A stretch of DNA of 64,000 nt, from NCBI RefSeq assembly GCF_019649055.1, contig NW_026570252.1, forward strand, positions 186,001 through 250,000, given 5' to 3'. The stretch comes from Paramacrobiotus metropolitanus (Eukaryota; Tardigrada; Eutardigrada; Parachela; Macrobiotidae). Below the pieces are notes generated by a model. The model did no database searches. It was not told the origin of the DNA and was given only the letters and a program-made list of their open reading frames with translations. Both the position numbers and the translations under genes were made by a program. This document shows, one piece after another, positions 1 to 12,284 of the stretch (its first letter is position 1; each line of letters begins with the position of its first letter).

Positions 1-1098
1 TCTAAACTCCGTAAAAGCCCAAAACACCGCAGGCCGTAGAGATGTGAACGGTTCAATCAATTCGGTTTATGGGATACACAAGCGAATAGACAAGCGACTC
101 GACTACCCTTCAATTTCTAATAATAACTTCTTATAAGTTTTTCTAATAAAAGCGCAAGCCGCTTTAATCGGTTCGGCTGCAGCGGTAATCCGTGTCGAAC
201 CGAACCGAACAGACTTTCACCGGAAATTTTTAGTGAATTTTTTTAAGGTCATAGGACAACAATTCAGCAAGCATATTTTTGGTATTTCGACCTTTAGAGT
301 TGTTGAGCGCTTCGTAAGAAATTTCAGCGAAAATCTCAAAATGCTGACTCCTTCTCGACCAGAATTTCTTCTGTTTTACCCGATATTTACACGAAAACGC
401 GCTTAAAAAAGTTTTTGTAGCCTTGTATTCGGTTAAAGTCGCGATTAGCCGGGGTTTTTTTTTGTTCGACTTGAACCATAACCGACTCAAACGGTTCAGT
501 GAACCGAAAAACTGTGTGCTTCGAAAATCCAAGAACCAAACCGAACGGAACCGGTTTAACCGCGGTTACAAACGGTACGGTTCGGTTTTTGACATCACTG
601 CCACAGGGATAAGCATCTCACAACCGCCTAAGCTGGGAACTACGTTGAGATGCAACTACAGCCAAGTGCTGTCCTTGCAGTATTGATACAGATGTTACGA
701 GTATTGTTAATAGCTGTGCGATTCGGCCCGAGGCTGACTGCAGTCAAGTGTTAAGGTTTCCCCAAACAAAACATTTTTCTAAGAAATCTTCAGTATTTTC
801 AAAAGTTTTCTTGTCCAGAAATGACCCCATTGGTGCTACAAAGGTCACTCAAAACAGTTCATTTGGAATAATTTATAGCCACATCAGCCCATCAGGTTAT
901 TGTGTTTTTCGGCTGTTACCGGGACAACTTGGAGAAAGCAGCCGCGGGCCGAATCGCTCAGCTATCAAAAAATAATATCTGTATAAATACTGCAAAGACA
1001 GCAATTGGCTGTAGTTGCATCTGTTACAAGAAAACCGGCACTGAAATTTTGTTTTAACCGCCCGCACAACTGCATTATAGCACTAAATAACCTGACAA
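1..1098. repeat. Leader region with a probable hAT-like inverted-repeat remnant (about 37-601)
   Basis: No gene is recognised here. Around 37 the sequence reads TAGAGATGTGAACGGTTC, and at 575-600 the opposite strand reads CAGTGATGTCAAAAACCGAA, so the two ends look like diverged terminal inverted repeats. Between them the sequence is full of AACCGAACC and GGTTCGG words on both strands. This resembles the clearer element at 16465-17311 in its end sequence and internal composition. No target duplication was found, so boundaries are approximate. From 602 to 1098 I see nothing definite. Confidence 0.35.
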
Positions 1099-4000
1099 AT
1101 GATGTCGTCCGCTGCTGCCATGACCTTAACCGTGAGCTACTGCAAGCTGACTTGCAAAATTGTCTGGTTCTTTATAATTGTGTGGTGCATCCCGGCAACA
1201 TTCTGCCAACTGGTTGCACCGTTGGGCAAATATACCTGGTTGAATCGCGGTATCTTTCCGTCTGCAGTACCAACGCCGGGCAGTGTAATTCATGACCAGG
1301 TGCAAGTACCGGCTTTGTCCCGTAAAACCGCCGACAATGGTAGCCCAGCGGATGTTTCTTTTGAAATGTCATGTGCGGGTCTGACCTCCGCGGCTGCCCT
1401 GCAGTGCCCGTGCGCGGGGGTTGGCCATCGGTGCGCTGACCAGGCATCGATCTGCAATGCCAATCATAAATGCGTTTGTGATTCCGCCCTCGGATATCAG
1501 GATGCCACGGGGAAGCGATGCATTCGATATACAACTACCAGTACGTGCAACTGTTTTTTTTTTGTTTATTTACATATATTTAATATTATGGAACTTTCGT
1601 AATCGGTTTTTCAGTTATTTAGTGAAAAAATCTTTGTTTTTTAAATTTTAAAATGCAGGTTTACATGTATGTACAGGTACAGAATCTTAAATTTTTTAAT
1701 TTGTTTAATGGTTTGCTGGATAAATGTGTTGTCAAGCTTTTTAAATGTACAGTCGGTATCTGCAGTTTATTGTTAGATGTATTATCAGTCAGCATACAGT
1801 CATCAGCTAATCATCGATCACGATTTAAGGTGCGCCACCGTAATTAATTAGCTAATCGTTGATGTGCTGTTTATGTAAGAGAAACAAAGCCGGAAGCTAA
1901 ACGTACTCTTGACAATTCGCATCCACCTTTTCTAAATGTCCAATGGGAAGCATCGGACGCAACCTGGATGCGCTGCATTCGATTTTCAGTATTACTGAGC
2001 GCTACTACATGTATATTCGTTGTAGTATGTACAGATAGATATAATGTTCTCCTGTGGAACTAAAATATCTTCTGACTTTGTACAGATATAACGGCCAGTA
2101 TTTCTTATTATAATTACTGTAGTACGAATATCCGCGTGCGGTACACGTGACGTCGTGGGGATACAAACCAGCCTTAAAATCTTCTGCATAACGCTACAGG
2201 CACTGCTCAATAAGCGAGACGTCAGCGCGTAGAACAGAAGCTAATACACCACATTAGCGTAACCCTTGAATTTGTGTGTTTTTCGCTGTACCGATACGTA
2301 ACAAATTTCAGGAATGGCTTACGCAAATAGTGCAATGGAGCAAAGAGTCAAACGCAGCTGCTTTCTAATACCAACAGACTTTTTCTGTAGTCGACTTTAG
2401 CAAGCGCGAGAAGTAGCGCCATTAGCGTCGGTAACATAAGAAAAACCTTGAACTGAAAACTATTACAAGCTACGTTTTGATGCGCTGTTACCTGGCAATG
2501 GCTTACCGTACCCTGTAAAGCTTACCCTGTAGCAATGGATTACCCTGTAAATCTTTCCAGTCCTCCGACGCCAATAATTCTTTTTAGTCTCTCATCACTG
2601 AATTAATCGCCTGAAGCGATAAACTGTATCTGTGAACATTGGGTGACTGGTTGAGTTATTAAAACTGGCGACGTACCTACAATCTTGGACTAAACGGCTG
2701 CACACTCCCAACACGCATGCGGCGCGGTGCACTGTACGGCTAATCAGGCCTCGTCCCGAATTCAAAGCGAATCTCGTGGCCCGCGCTCAAGCCCGGACTT
2801 GGACTCGGACTACGTAAACTTGGACTTGGACTTCGCTTGGACTCTAAAACTCGGACTTTGCTTGGACTCTAAAACTCGGACCTCATTTGGACTCTAAAAC
2901 TTGGACTTTATGACTTAGACTTGGGTTTAGGCGTTTCTCATGTCTTCTTACGTTTCTTCATGTTTTCTCAGGTTTCTTAGGTTTTTTAGGTTTCTTAGCT
3001 TTCTGAGGTTTATTCGGTTTCTTTGGTCTTCATAGGTTTCTCAGGTAACTTAGGTTTCTGAAGCTTCTTTGGTTTTCTTAGGTTTCTTAGGTTTGTTGGG
3101 TGTTCTTAGGTTTCTTAGGCTACTAACATTTCTTAGGTATTCCGAGAAACCTAAGAAACCTAAGAAGCCTTAGGAACCCAAGAAACCTAAGAGACCTAAA
3201 AAACCTAAGAACACCTAAAAAACCTAAGAGATCTATAACACCTAAGAACACCAAAGAAACCTAAGAACACTTATGAAACCTAAGTGACCTGAGAAACCTA
3301 AGAAACGTGAGAAACCTAAGAAACCCAAGAAACCTAAAAGACCTAAAAAACCTAAGATCACCAAAGAAACCTCAGAAACCTCAGAAACCTCAGAAACCTC
3401 AGAAACCTAAGAAACCTAAGAAAACACGAAGAAACGTAAGAAGACATAAGAAACATAAGAAACGCCTAATTCCAAGTCCAAGTCATAAAGTCCGAGTTTT
3501 AGAGTCCAAGTGAAGTCCGAGTTTTAGAGTCCAAGTGAAGTGCAAGTCCAAGTTTTAGTAGTCCAAGTCCGAGTCCAAGTCCGAGTTTGAGCATTGGCCG
3601 AATCTCGTTGCGAAACAGCAATTCCACCTCGCGAGGTGGCTTCGCGATTCGCGTACCGTATCTGGAGGCGTGGCCATTGCATACAGCCACCTCGTGCGGT
3701 TGAGCAACCGTACCATAGCGAGATTCGCTTCGAATTCGGGACAAGGCCTAAGTTCAATATAGAGACCGAAAACAGTAGTACTGTACTGCCGTATACGGCA
3801 TACTGTACGGTCTGCCGTACGTAACCGTATAGGAAAAGACTACGGCAAACAACTGCCGTACCGTAACCGTATGCCAAAAACACGATTTTACAATGGGCTT
3901 GCCGTATACGGTATACCGTACGGTCAATCCGGTTATTTGTGCCGTAACCGTACCGTACCCGTAGGAGCCGTAGGCCCGTAAGCAAAACCGTACGTAGCCG

Positions 4001-6122
4001 TACAAAACTTTAGTACTGTTTTCGGTCTCTAGTTCAATATAACAGTGCATTAGCGCTGCAACTTGTATGTGTACAAATCACGCATACATACATACAACTA
4101 AGACGTTTTCGCAATTGCCATTGGCTGGCCCGGCCTACTTTTGCCTACTTGTATAGATGTATGCGTGATTTGTACACATACAAGTAAGAAACGCACATGC
4201 ACTAATATATCCTGCTGTCGTACAAATGCAGTGTTCCACATGCGAACAGAATGCATGTGGCACACTGCAGTATGAGTGTTCGACCATTTAGTCCCATATT
4301 GCATGTTTAATAAAATTTACAAAAAGGCTATAGTATAAGATGGTTTAGATTCTTAAAATCAAAAGAATGTCATGACAAAATTAATTAATTAATTAATTAT
4401 AAAAACACTCTGTACACGAGCGAGTAGTAGTAACCTACAGTCATTATGAAAACTTTCATTGAAAAACTTCGAAAAAATGGGGACGGAAGTTGGTTGACTG
4501 GTGTAATTCGCATTACGACGGACCTGGACCACACGCCTTTAAATGTTATAAAATCTTTTTCTTATCCACTTGTTCAAATATTACTCCTTTCTCTATATTT
4601 GTAAAGGTCAATCCCATACAGATTCAAAATTTTTCCGAATCAGAACGATTTGTCGCAGAGAAACGAGTTCACAAAAATAAACAAATTTGAAACACAAAAA
4701 TACACATACTTCGCCGGTGTCATTGCTTCGAAAATTTCGTAACTGTTTTGTGTCATAATGACAAATCGGTTGCTAAATATGTTTTTAGTTCTGTTTCTTC
4801 TTCCGTTTGTACGGGGCGATGTTGTAATTAATTAGGAATGCGATGTGGCCGCAGAGTAAACAGGTGTTTCTCTCGCTTCTGGTACTAGTAATCATGATTA
4901 TAGCTGATTCGTTACATTGGATCATTTTCCAACCTTTACAGTCGCAAGCTCTTTTGAAGCAATAAGTGCTGAATTAGCAATTCGAGTTGAGACACTTTCA
5001 GAGTATCATAATAATTGTTATATATGATTACGAGTAAAATGAAGAATTTTTGCAGCTCCTTTTTCCTATCCGGCAGCCACTTGTCCAGCTTGTCCAACTG
5101 TGACCAGCCCAACCTGTCCAACTGTGACAAGCCCAACTTGTACAACTGAGACAAGCCCAACCTGTCCAACTGTGACGTGCCCAGCCTGTCCAACCACAAC
5201 GACGGCAACTTGTCCAACAACGGCCGCTACGACCAGTAAGTTTACTACCGTTGGCACAAGTCAAAAAAGATTTCGCCACTATTAGAGCTTTACAATCTTG
5301 TAAAATTATTTGATACTTGAATCGGACCGCGGTTTTATCAAAGCAACTACAACGACTACCACGACGACACCAACAACGACTACAACCACAGCACCATCCG
5401 CTACTTGCTCGGCGGCAGGAGCCTCTTACAAGCCCGGTAGCGTTCAGTGTAAGTTGACTTTATTCTAGGCCTTATTATGGCCTCTCCATAGTCGAATTTA
5501 AATCGCTTAAACGGAAAGGGCACTGACAACCCGAGAACCCAAAAGACGGTGAAATAGTCTGTAGAAAACTGCTTGAAGTTTATTTCAAAAATAAAAAATA
5601 AATACGCACACGCAATTTAAAAGCGTTTAATAAATAAATAAAATAAAGAGCTAATCTTGCGCGAAGCGTCTAGTCGGTTCTTATGCCAAAACTACTAGAA
5701 GTTCAACCAAAAATATAAATTTCTTCGTTTCCTTGCAAAATCGATTCATATTTTGCAGCAGCACTCACGCCCTTTCCCTGAAGTAATCATTTTTGAAATA
5801 CATATGTGCTGGGTGGGGCGAGGGGCACGTGCCCTCCTGAAACTCCTCACCCCGTCCATCTCCGTCTAGGGTTCTGCTGGTCGTTAAAAATAGCTTGTCT
5901 CAGTCAATGCTAATGCTTTAGTCCTTTATAATTTACGCAAGCTGGATGGCTGCTGATAAGCATAACCGAGACATTGTGGTTGCAGATTGTGGGCAGTGTC
6001 ATATGCTAACCACAGGCACTATGACTATAACGATGGCAATTACTGCGACTGATCGGATTTCTGTATGTACGGTTATGCTGATTGCCCCTCCTGGTAGCAG
6101 CCTGCGAGTGAGGAAACCATAA
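1099..6122 (+). CDS. Secreted Cys-rich (EB/EGF-like) and Thr-rich mucin-like protein, four-exon model
   Basis: Proposed exons are 1099-1540, 5077-5235, 5344-5448 and 5986-6122. Exon 1 opens with two adjacent ATGs, then a hydrophobic signal peptide (roughly residues 19-40), and near residues 104-142 has eight closely spaced cysteines, including C-x-C and a GY-x-x-x-x-GK-x-C ending, like EB or EGF-like modules of secreted proteins. Exons 2 and 3 are Thr/Pro/Ser/Cys-rich low-complexity sequence of the mucin type, likely O-glycosylated. Every junction is GT-AG and phase 1 (1 base before, 2 bases after), and the frame stays open across all of them, which is the main support. The exon 2 acceptor has a strong pyrimidine tract. 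Exon 4, ending in TAA at 6120, is the weakest part. The first intron is 3.5 kb and full of repeats, so more exons may be missed. Confidence 0.5.
2746..3751. repeat. Large foldback element built from TTTCTTAGG / CCTAAGAAA and TTGGACT repeats
   Basis: The left half (about 2755-3135) consists of TTGGACTCGGAC-like and then TTTCTTAGGT-like tandem words; the right half (about 3140-3620) is the same in reverse complement order, CCTAAGAAAC then AAGTCCGAG. The outermost ends match as inverted repeats: AGGCCTCGTCCCGAATTC near 2747 and its complement ending near 3750. It is therefore one roughly 1-kb palindrome able to fold on itself. Open frames inside are low-complexity (Arg/Lys/Pro-rich) and not credible genes. 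It lies in the first intron of the mucin-like gene. Confidence 0.75.
3760..4031. mobile_element. 272-bp miniature inverted-repeat element with perfect 8-bp target duplication
   Basis: The ends read TAGAGACCGAAAACAGTA and the complement of the same word. The element is flanked on both sides by GTTCAATA (3752-3759 and 4032-4039), a perfect 8-bp duplication as expected for hAT-superfamily insertions. The interior is made of CCGTA/TACGG words with strong self-complementarity and no coding potential. It inserted immediately beside the right end of the foldback element. Confidence 0.85.
4040..5076 (+). other. Remainder of the mucin-like gene's first intron
   Basis: AT-rich sequence with a TTAA-type microsatellite near 4380-4400. 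Only short frames occur and none shows a domain or conserved splice pattern. The last 30 bases form the pyrimidine-rich acceptor of the next exon. Confidence 0.4.
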
Positions 6123-7639
6123 AATCTCGATGCATTAGAAAAACTGTAATAATGATATTTGTTGTTTTTCACAGATAACTCTCGGGACGGCTAACCTGCA
6201 GGTATTCTAAAGATACTACTGGGTTGTTGTACACGGGTCATTCCGCCGGAATGACCAGTGTACAAGCATGTCGACAAATTAAATATGTAAACGAACAGGT
6301 AGAGCAATATTAGCGCGAAGTTAGCGCGCATTTTACCACGTTTATCGCAAGCCTAAGCGCACTCCGCAATACGATTTTCCCTTACTGCATGACCGTGTTC
6401 TAGCCACCTTCCGCCAGGCAATTACGATTATCCTCATTAAAAAATACTGTTGTGCACCAAGGCACCTGCCAGCCAAATGCATATTACGTGATTAAACAGC
6501 GTGGCGTGGCGCGCCGTAGTATCGTATTCCGCGTAACCCGTAAATTTGTAATGTTTGCTGTATTTACGAATGCTCAATTTATCGACAGGCTGCAATCGAT
6601 TCATTGACGGGCTTCTGCTACAATCAGCTGCTTTGTTGAGTCGGTATCGGGGAAATTTCTTTAAGCTGAACCGGAAGTCATAATTTATTACAGCGTCATT
6701 GCTTAAACTTACGTTAACCGTCATCGGCGAATAATGTCGCCCATGCCGCATAAGATAGGTTTAATAATTTCGTGTTTCACATTTCATACCCCTTTCATAT
6801 TTTTTGGTAATGCAGCACACAAAAAGCACACGTTTGTTTTCGTCGTAAAAAAATGTGCTACATTCTACGAAAACGTTAAAATGGCTTCAACTTAAGCTAA
6901 CCAGAAACCACATTGAATAGCAGATTGTTTAGTAACGAAACGATTCTGCATGTTTTTGTCCCTACCATTTTTAATGTTTTTTAATAGGCAATCGCAGCCA
7001 AAATATCAAAAAAATGCAAGTGCGTGCACACTGCCTCATAGTTAAACTTAAGCATTAAAAAACAATCAGAATCTCTGTGCATCCGCGGGTCAAAAGGCAC
7101 TCCTCAGTACGACAGCAGCATTTCCCTTAACGACAGCCAAAATAAAACAGGGCGTGATAAAAGCAGTAGAACGCGCTTCCACAGTTAATTCACGAATTTT
7201 TCGGCTCTACCTCTCCAGTTTCTATACCGTTTTAAAACCGTTGACATTCTTACCAAGAAATGTACGATTCGAAACATTACCGATTAACATGCGGACCTAT
7301 GTTGACAACCGGCTGCTTGTAATTTCCCTCCGGCCGTCAACCGAGGATGGTTGGTTGCACCGGATAATGATGTAATTGGTGTATGGTTAAAATCCATAAA
7401 ACTCTACGTAAAAGACGCAGCAAAGACTATTAAAGCGCCTTCTTGCAGTCTTGCCAACAAACGCTCCTGACCATCGATAATGCCGCATACTGCGGTGGTG
7501 CGATGACTTTTACTACGGGCATTTTCATTCCTTTAGCGGCAAGCAGTGCGGTGAGAAAAAGTACCTCCTACCAACTCAGTCCATCGACATGAATGAAGCG
7601 CGAAAATCGAGAATAATGCCTGATGTGTTTTTTCTTACT
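6123..7639. other. Intergenic stretch without recognised genes
   Basis: Contains a strong hairpin at 6227-6264 (listed separately). A 104-codon minus-strand frame (6437-6751) and a 73-codon plus-strand frame (7154-7375) occur, but neither shows a signal peptide, membrane segment, recognisable domain or convincing splice site, so they are not called. Confidence 0.4.
6227..6264. repeat. Near-perfect 38-bp hairpin
   Basis: TTGTACACGGGTCATTCCG is followed directly by its near reverse complement, giving a 19-bp stem with a single mismatch and no spacer. No flanking duplication was seen. It could be a tiny foldback element or a structured RNA or protein-binding site. Confidence 0.7.
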
Positions 7640-8243
7640 CTAGAGCGTTGCCCTCTGGTCTAATTCTGCTGCTGTTTCCGCCACATTTGACGTAAGAGTC
7701 ATTCCACCGGCTGGATGAAATTCTATTCGGAGATTGTCCAAGGAGATTAATGCGATAAACGTACCCACTACGCCAAAAAGCATCGACCAACAGTAGCCTG
7801 GTTTCATCGCGTCAACCAGCGCTGCAATTAACCATAAGACTGATTGTCCAAAAATACAGGAAGAAGCAATTTGTCGCCGCACATTGCCGAGAAGGAGTTT
7901 CAAAGTTGCTCAGTGTGTTACAATGAATATAAAAATACTCCCGGAACATAGTGCTTTATTTGGTGTGAGAACAGCTGACAACGTCAATAAAAACTAAAAT
8001 ACATTGAAAAATTCTATTATAAAATTGATCAACATTCGCAAGGCCGAACAGTAGCAGCAACAGGGTGAACGTTGCCCTGGCAAATGTCGTAGCTTTAATC
8101 GCAAAAACAGAGTAAAATAAAGTGAGATTTCCCAATGCAAATAAACGGTTCTTACAACTGTTGGCAAATAAAGCAACTGTCGCTTCGCACCACGAGCCAA
8201 AAGACTCGTAAGATCTGCGTCTAAGGAACAAACTACATTCCAT
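7640..8243 (-). CDS. Two-exon multi-pass membrane protein of unknown family
   Basis: Exon 1 is 8243-8003 and exon 2 is 7908-7640, joined across a 94-bp intron that begins GTATTT and ends in AG. The join is phase 1 (T plus CA) and keeps the frame open, giving about 169 residues. Four hydrophobic stretches are visible: two in exon 1 (around residues 38-56 and 58-72) and two in exon 2 (around 94-110 and 115-135). A polar C-terminal tail of about 35 residues follows. The start ATG at 8243 is the first in frame. The intron is phase 1, unlike the array family (phase 2), and there is no signal peptide, so this looks unrelated to it. I do not recognise the family. It could instead be an insect-tetraspan-like or chemoreceptor fragment, but no diagnostic motif supports that. 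Confidence 0.5.
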
Positions 8244-9334
8244 TTAATACCGAGCAGTACCTCTTTTCCTTGCCTGCGTTTTCTTTCTCTGCGGCCGCCC
8301 TGCCGATCGTTGCGTTTGTAAAAACCTCGTTATCTGCAAAAAGTGGCGACTCCAACTAGCAGCCATCTTCCTGGCCATTTCCTCCATGTCGGTCAATGCG
8401 GTCGTTTTTCGTCATCTGAAGCAAAACTAGTACTTGAGCCGTCAAGGCTAAATACCGCCAACCCACAGGCCATAGTTAACGGCTGAACGTAACACGATGT
8501 CGATATGACCGGGGAATCGACTGTGGCACATTAGGTACACTTCGATAACAGTTCATGCTGCAATTTTAACTAGCTAGTAAAGAAGTCAAAGGGGTGCCGG
8601 GAAAAGAGGCTTCATAGAATATGTTAGTTTGGACAACGCTTTTGTATAATCGCACACTCAAACATCGAATTTTTTCTCCAACATTCTCTCAGAGGCTTAT
8701 CGAAGTAGGCTATCTTGCCGCAAAAAGCGGTGGCAAAACAGGTAGTACGATTGGGTAGCTGTAATAACTCGTCAACTGTAGCGCCATTACAGAATTATTA
8801 CTGCATTCTTCGAGCTCCAAAAGACATTTCGAACTGGGAAGTCCGTGCGAAACCAAGGACCCGTAGATCGATAATATGCAATACGTTCATGCAGTATTCA
8901 TCGTCGAAGTATTCATGTATTCATCGTCGAATACTCAAAGACCTGTGCAATAATCGTAACAACCCAGTATGCTTTCTTCCACTGTTGAACTAGAGAAAAT
9001 GCATTGGTTTTTAAATGTTGCATTTTAGGCTGCAAACGTTTAGCCAGTTTCTCAGTAGTACACCCTTCTTTTACCTTATTAGCACTTTCTCACTTAACGG
9101 GAGTTTCTTACTCACTTTACGCTCAAAGTTAGACACACTCAAATGCCGAAATGGGTAGCAAGTATTTCTCAACTGCTCCAGTCGTACCGTACCTCCTCCG
9201 ATAACCTTTTATCGCTGTCGAGATTTGCCATTTAAGTGCGCTGAATAAGTGAAGGTTCTGATTGTATTCTAATCACATTGTTTTCCCTAATAAAAATTCG
9301 CAAGGAATCCAAAACATCTGCTATTCAGAATCGT
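8244..9334. other. Intergenic stretch without recognised genes
   Basis: A 92-codon frame at 8715-8993 contains a short internal duplication (GTATTCATCGTCGAA-like around 8895-8935) and no domain, and is not called. Nothing else was recognised. Confidence 0.35.
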
Positions 9335-9640
9335 TCAACGGCGCAGTACGGGGGCCACAACCCAGTGCACTAGACCGCCATCGATGCAAACCATGACCAT
9401 CATCATCAGTCAGACAATCACGGCCAATACAATGTGCTTTGGTTGTGGGCCATAGTAGACCACAAGAATTGCATAAACTATTGCGACTGCTCCGAAGACA
9501 AAAATAACTGCCGGTAAAGTATGCGGCATAGGTCCGCTATCGCAGAGCCTCCGCAGTCCCATCCAGAAGTTGCCCAAAAGTCCAGCACTCCATCCAGGAA
9601 CCTGTTTGACTACCTTCACGGTGACGGTTAACCCGCCAAC
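9335..9640 (-). pseudogene. D3: exon 2 of a signal-peptide/membrane array family member, stop between membrane segments
   Basis: This is clearly a paralog of D1 (14.1-15.0 kb): it shares the tract ending LRxLCDSGP, the first membrane segment and the motif PQPKHIV that follows. An in-frame TGA at 9410-9412 falls at the start of the second membrane segment; beyond it the same frame continues with sequence resembling D1 (ending VVAPVLRR then TGA at 9335). No exon 1 was found upstream, and the 5' part of exon 2 has no convincing acceptor, so it is probably a partial copy. If transcribed, the product would keep only one membrane segment. Confidence 0.65.
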
Positions 9641-10016
9641 AGGATAAACTTACGTCAACGAACATTCCAAGGATACTGATGGATATTGGAAAAAGAACCC
9701 AATATTAATATTAAAAATATTACAGACAGTAGAGTTTGAGTTTGACCAGTCGCTGGAGAATAATGCTTTATCTGAGTTTGGAAAACAGCAGTCAGAGACT
9801 CAGAAATGTTAAAGTTAACGTGATGACTGTCGCTTTGTAGTGCCGAGGAGAACGGCGATAAAGCTGCATCCTTTATTTAATTGACCTACTGCATCACCAA
9901 CACGCAATGTGTATCAAACAGCCGTTAAGAAGTAAACGTCATAGTGACGAGACTGACGACCAGACGGTCGACCTGCACATGACGCTTCAGCACAACACTG
10001 TAAATAAACGCGGCAG

Positions 10017-10120
10017 GGGATAAAAAGTGGCAGCGGCACCTGCCACTGGCAGCTGCCACCGGCAGTGGCTAGTTGCCACTACACGATCTGGCAAGCGATA
10101 AAACGTGGCAACTGCCAAAG
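10017..10120. repeat. Self-complementary GTGGCAG/CTGCCAC patch
   Basis: Words such as GTGGCAGC, TGCCACTGGCAGCTGCCA and GGCAACTGCC alternate on both strands over about 100 bases, allowing several competing hairpins. No terminal duplication was seen. It may be the core of an old miniature element. Confidence 0.4.
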
Positions 10121-12241
10121 TCATTCGAGGGCGCAATCGGAGGCAATGCAACCCGAACTGGAGGCGCCTTTGTCCTTTGGCCACCGTCACATGTGAATGG
10201 GGCACATGTGTCGGTGGCCCCATTGGCGTGCAAAACACCGTCTATGATCGTTCAAAGCCTTTAATTAAGCCCGAGACTGTGGAAGTAGGAAACGAAGGGT
10301 AAAAGGGCATTCAGACAGACAAAGAGCGTACCTGCTTTACTGCTTATAACTGTTTAAGTGCAGACAGTGTTACTGTGCAGTAACTGAGTGCAGATCTAGT
10401 TACTTTGCAAACAAATTTCTTGTTCTGGTTATTTTCGATTTTTTTATCATTTTTGGAAAGCAGTCGGCAAACACTCGGTATGCAATCGCCGGTTCGGCGT
10501 CCTCATTACGAATGTTGAAAAACATTAAGAATGTTTTTCATAATATTTATTAAGGTTTATGGTACCTGTCCTGGTCCATGCAAAACTCTTACACGTATTT
10601 TAATTGTAACTGGATGACTGAATCGTATTACTTTGAACACTATCAGGAGTTCAGGACGTTGTTGGCATTTCGCTGCTGTTGAAAATCATTCTGCATGTCA
10701 ATTTTCCGACTTTCAGCATGTTGCGTAATTTTATTGTTTGTAACTTCTTTTCACCCGTTCTGAGTTTCTCGCCGTGTAATCACTTTGACACTCGTAAGCT
10801 GCAATTAATTTGTTTTGAGATGACACGCAGAATTTCTGCAAACGTGTTTCGCTTCACCGGCCAGAGAACAAACGGCAAGGCACAATCTCAGAAGCGCTGG
10901 ACAGATAAACGAACACGTACTGTGGCTACGGTCTTCAGTCACACTAACCTTACAGGTACGTTAGGTACGTACTGTTTAAACTTTACGTAGAATGTTGCTT
11001 ATTTATTATAAATCAATTCTACAGCGGCGATAAAACTGATGATTTTTTCAGTTAGACAGAGCTTTTGGACGGTTTGTCGCTTCTGGTGGTACATTTGCCA
11101 GTGACAAAAACGCAAAGCCAGTTTCAAACGTGTAGTCATTATACAGTCTGTATATTCCTCATACCTGAAAAAAAAACTACGCTCGGTATGCAATTTTCAT
11201 TTCAGAACGAAAATCCATAAAGCGCTGACGAGGTCACTGTACATGATTATTTGTCTTATTTTACATACGCTATTTAAACCAGTTTTACAATCTTTAATAA
11301 CCTTTAATTTTATCGTTCCTTTCCAAATTCTATATTCTGACTGCTCAATTTAACTGACGCTTCGAGCCAATAATTATCTTCGACAGCCAATAAGTTATCA
11401 GCAACAGCGGGGAGTACAACAAATACTTTGAAAATGCACCAGCGCTTTTTTTACTGCAGTAGACCAGCATAACTTGCTAGCGTTTGAAATAGCTAATATT
11501 CTGCAAATGTAAATCTTTTTATAAAACACAAATGGTTAGCTTAATTATAGACGGTATTTATCGCTTAATGACTTCAGGAATAATGTCGACGGTTGCTGAG
11601 CACGTGTCACAAACCTTTTAAGATTCAGCTAAATGTAATGCGAGTTCTAAGCGTAATGCTTGCAAAATACATGTTGTGTTGTTAACTGTTGCAGGGTAAT
11701 AGCATAATAGCAAGATTGCGCAATACAAGTTATTTATTTGAATTTATGACGTTGTATTTTTGCGACTTTAGGGGAATGGTTTACGAGTTCGAATTTCCGA
11801 CACTGCATGGGCCGTAAATGGCAAAAAGTGAAGACTGAGGCAAGTACTCGTAATATTCATATAATCGTTACGAAAAAAGGGGTGGCGGTGACACTAATTA
11901 TTTTCAACGGACAGGGAAAAATTTCTTATACCTTTATGACTAAAGGTAAGGGGCAAATATACTTGTAAATACGAGTCCTTCAGGGCGCATGCAGCACAAG
12001 TGGGAAGGCACCGATTAAGGGTCTCAATTTAAATTTATGGTGCGGTGTAAAATAAATGTTTCTTGGTTCTTTCGCGATATGATTATGCATGTACTCGTAC
12101 TAGCTTTAGATACCTTCAAAACTATAGTTTCTTGGAAAAGAATACGTCGACCATGTATTACGTCGATCAAGAACAGAATGCGAACGCAGTTTATAAATCG
12201 ATAAATAATTTGCATTTATCGGCATTCATTCAACATCGGCA

Positions 12242-12247
12242 TTTATT
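12242..12247 (-). promoter_or_regulatory. Poly(A) signal AATAAA of E1
   Basis: A canonical AATAAA on the minus strand lies 38 bases beyond the E1 stop codon, a normal distance for 3'-end formation. Confidence 0.5.
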
Positions 12248-12284
12248 CAACATCGCCTTCACAATTTCGGCAACAGCACTGCGG

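Larger units (their letters stand above)
9641..12284. other. Long stretch without recognised genes
   Basis: Holds a GTGGCAG/CTGCCAC-rich self-complementary patch near 10020-10120. A 103-codon plus-strand frame at 10679-10990 ends near a possible donor but has no domain. The rest is AT-rich with only short frames. Confidence 0.35.

Noticed and set aside
3139-3513. CCTAAG/TTAGG words resembling telomeric repeats
   Set aside because: The period is 9-10 bases (TTTCTTAGG-type) in mirror orientation, not tandem TTAGG or TTAGGC, so this is a foldback repeat rather than telomeric DNA.
3307-3513. Lys/Pro-rich 68-codon frame
   Set aside because: It is a translation of the CCTAAGAAA repeat itself.
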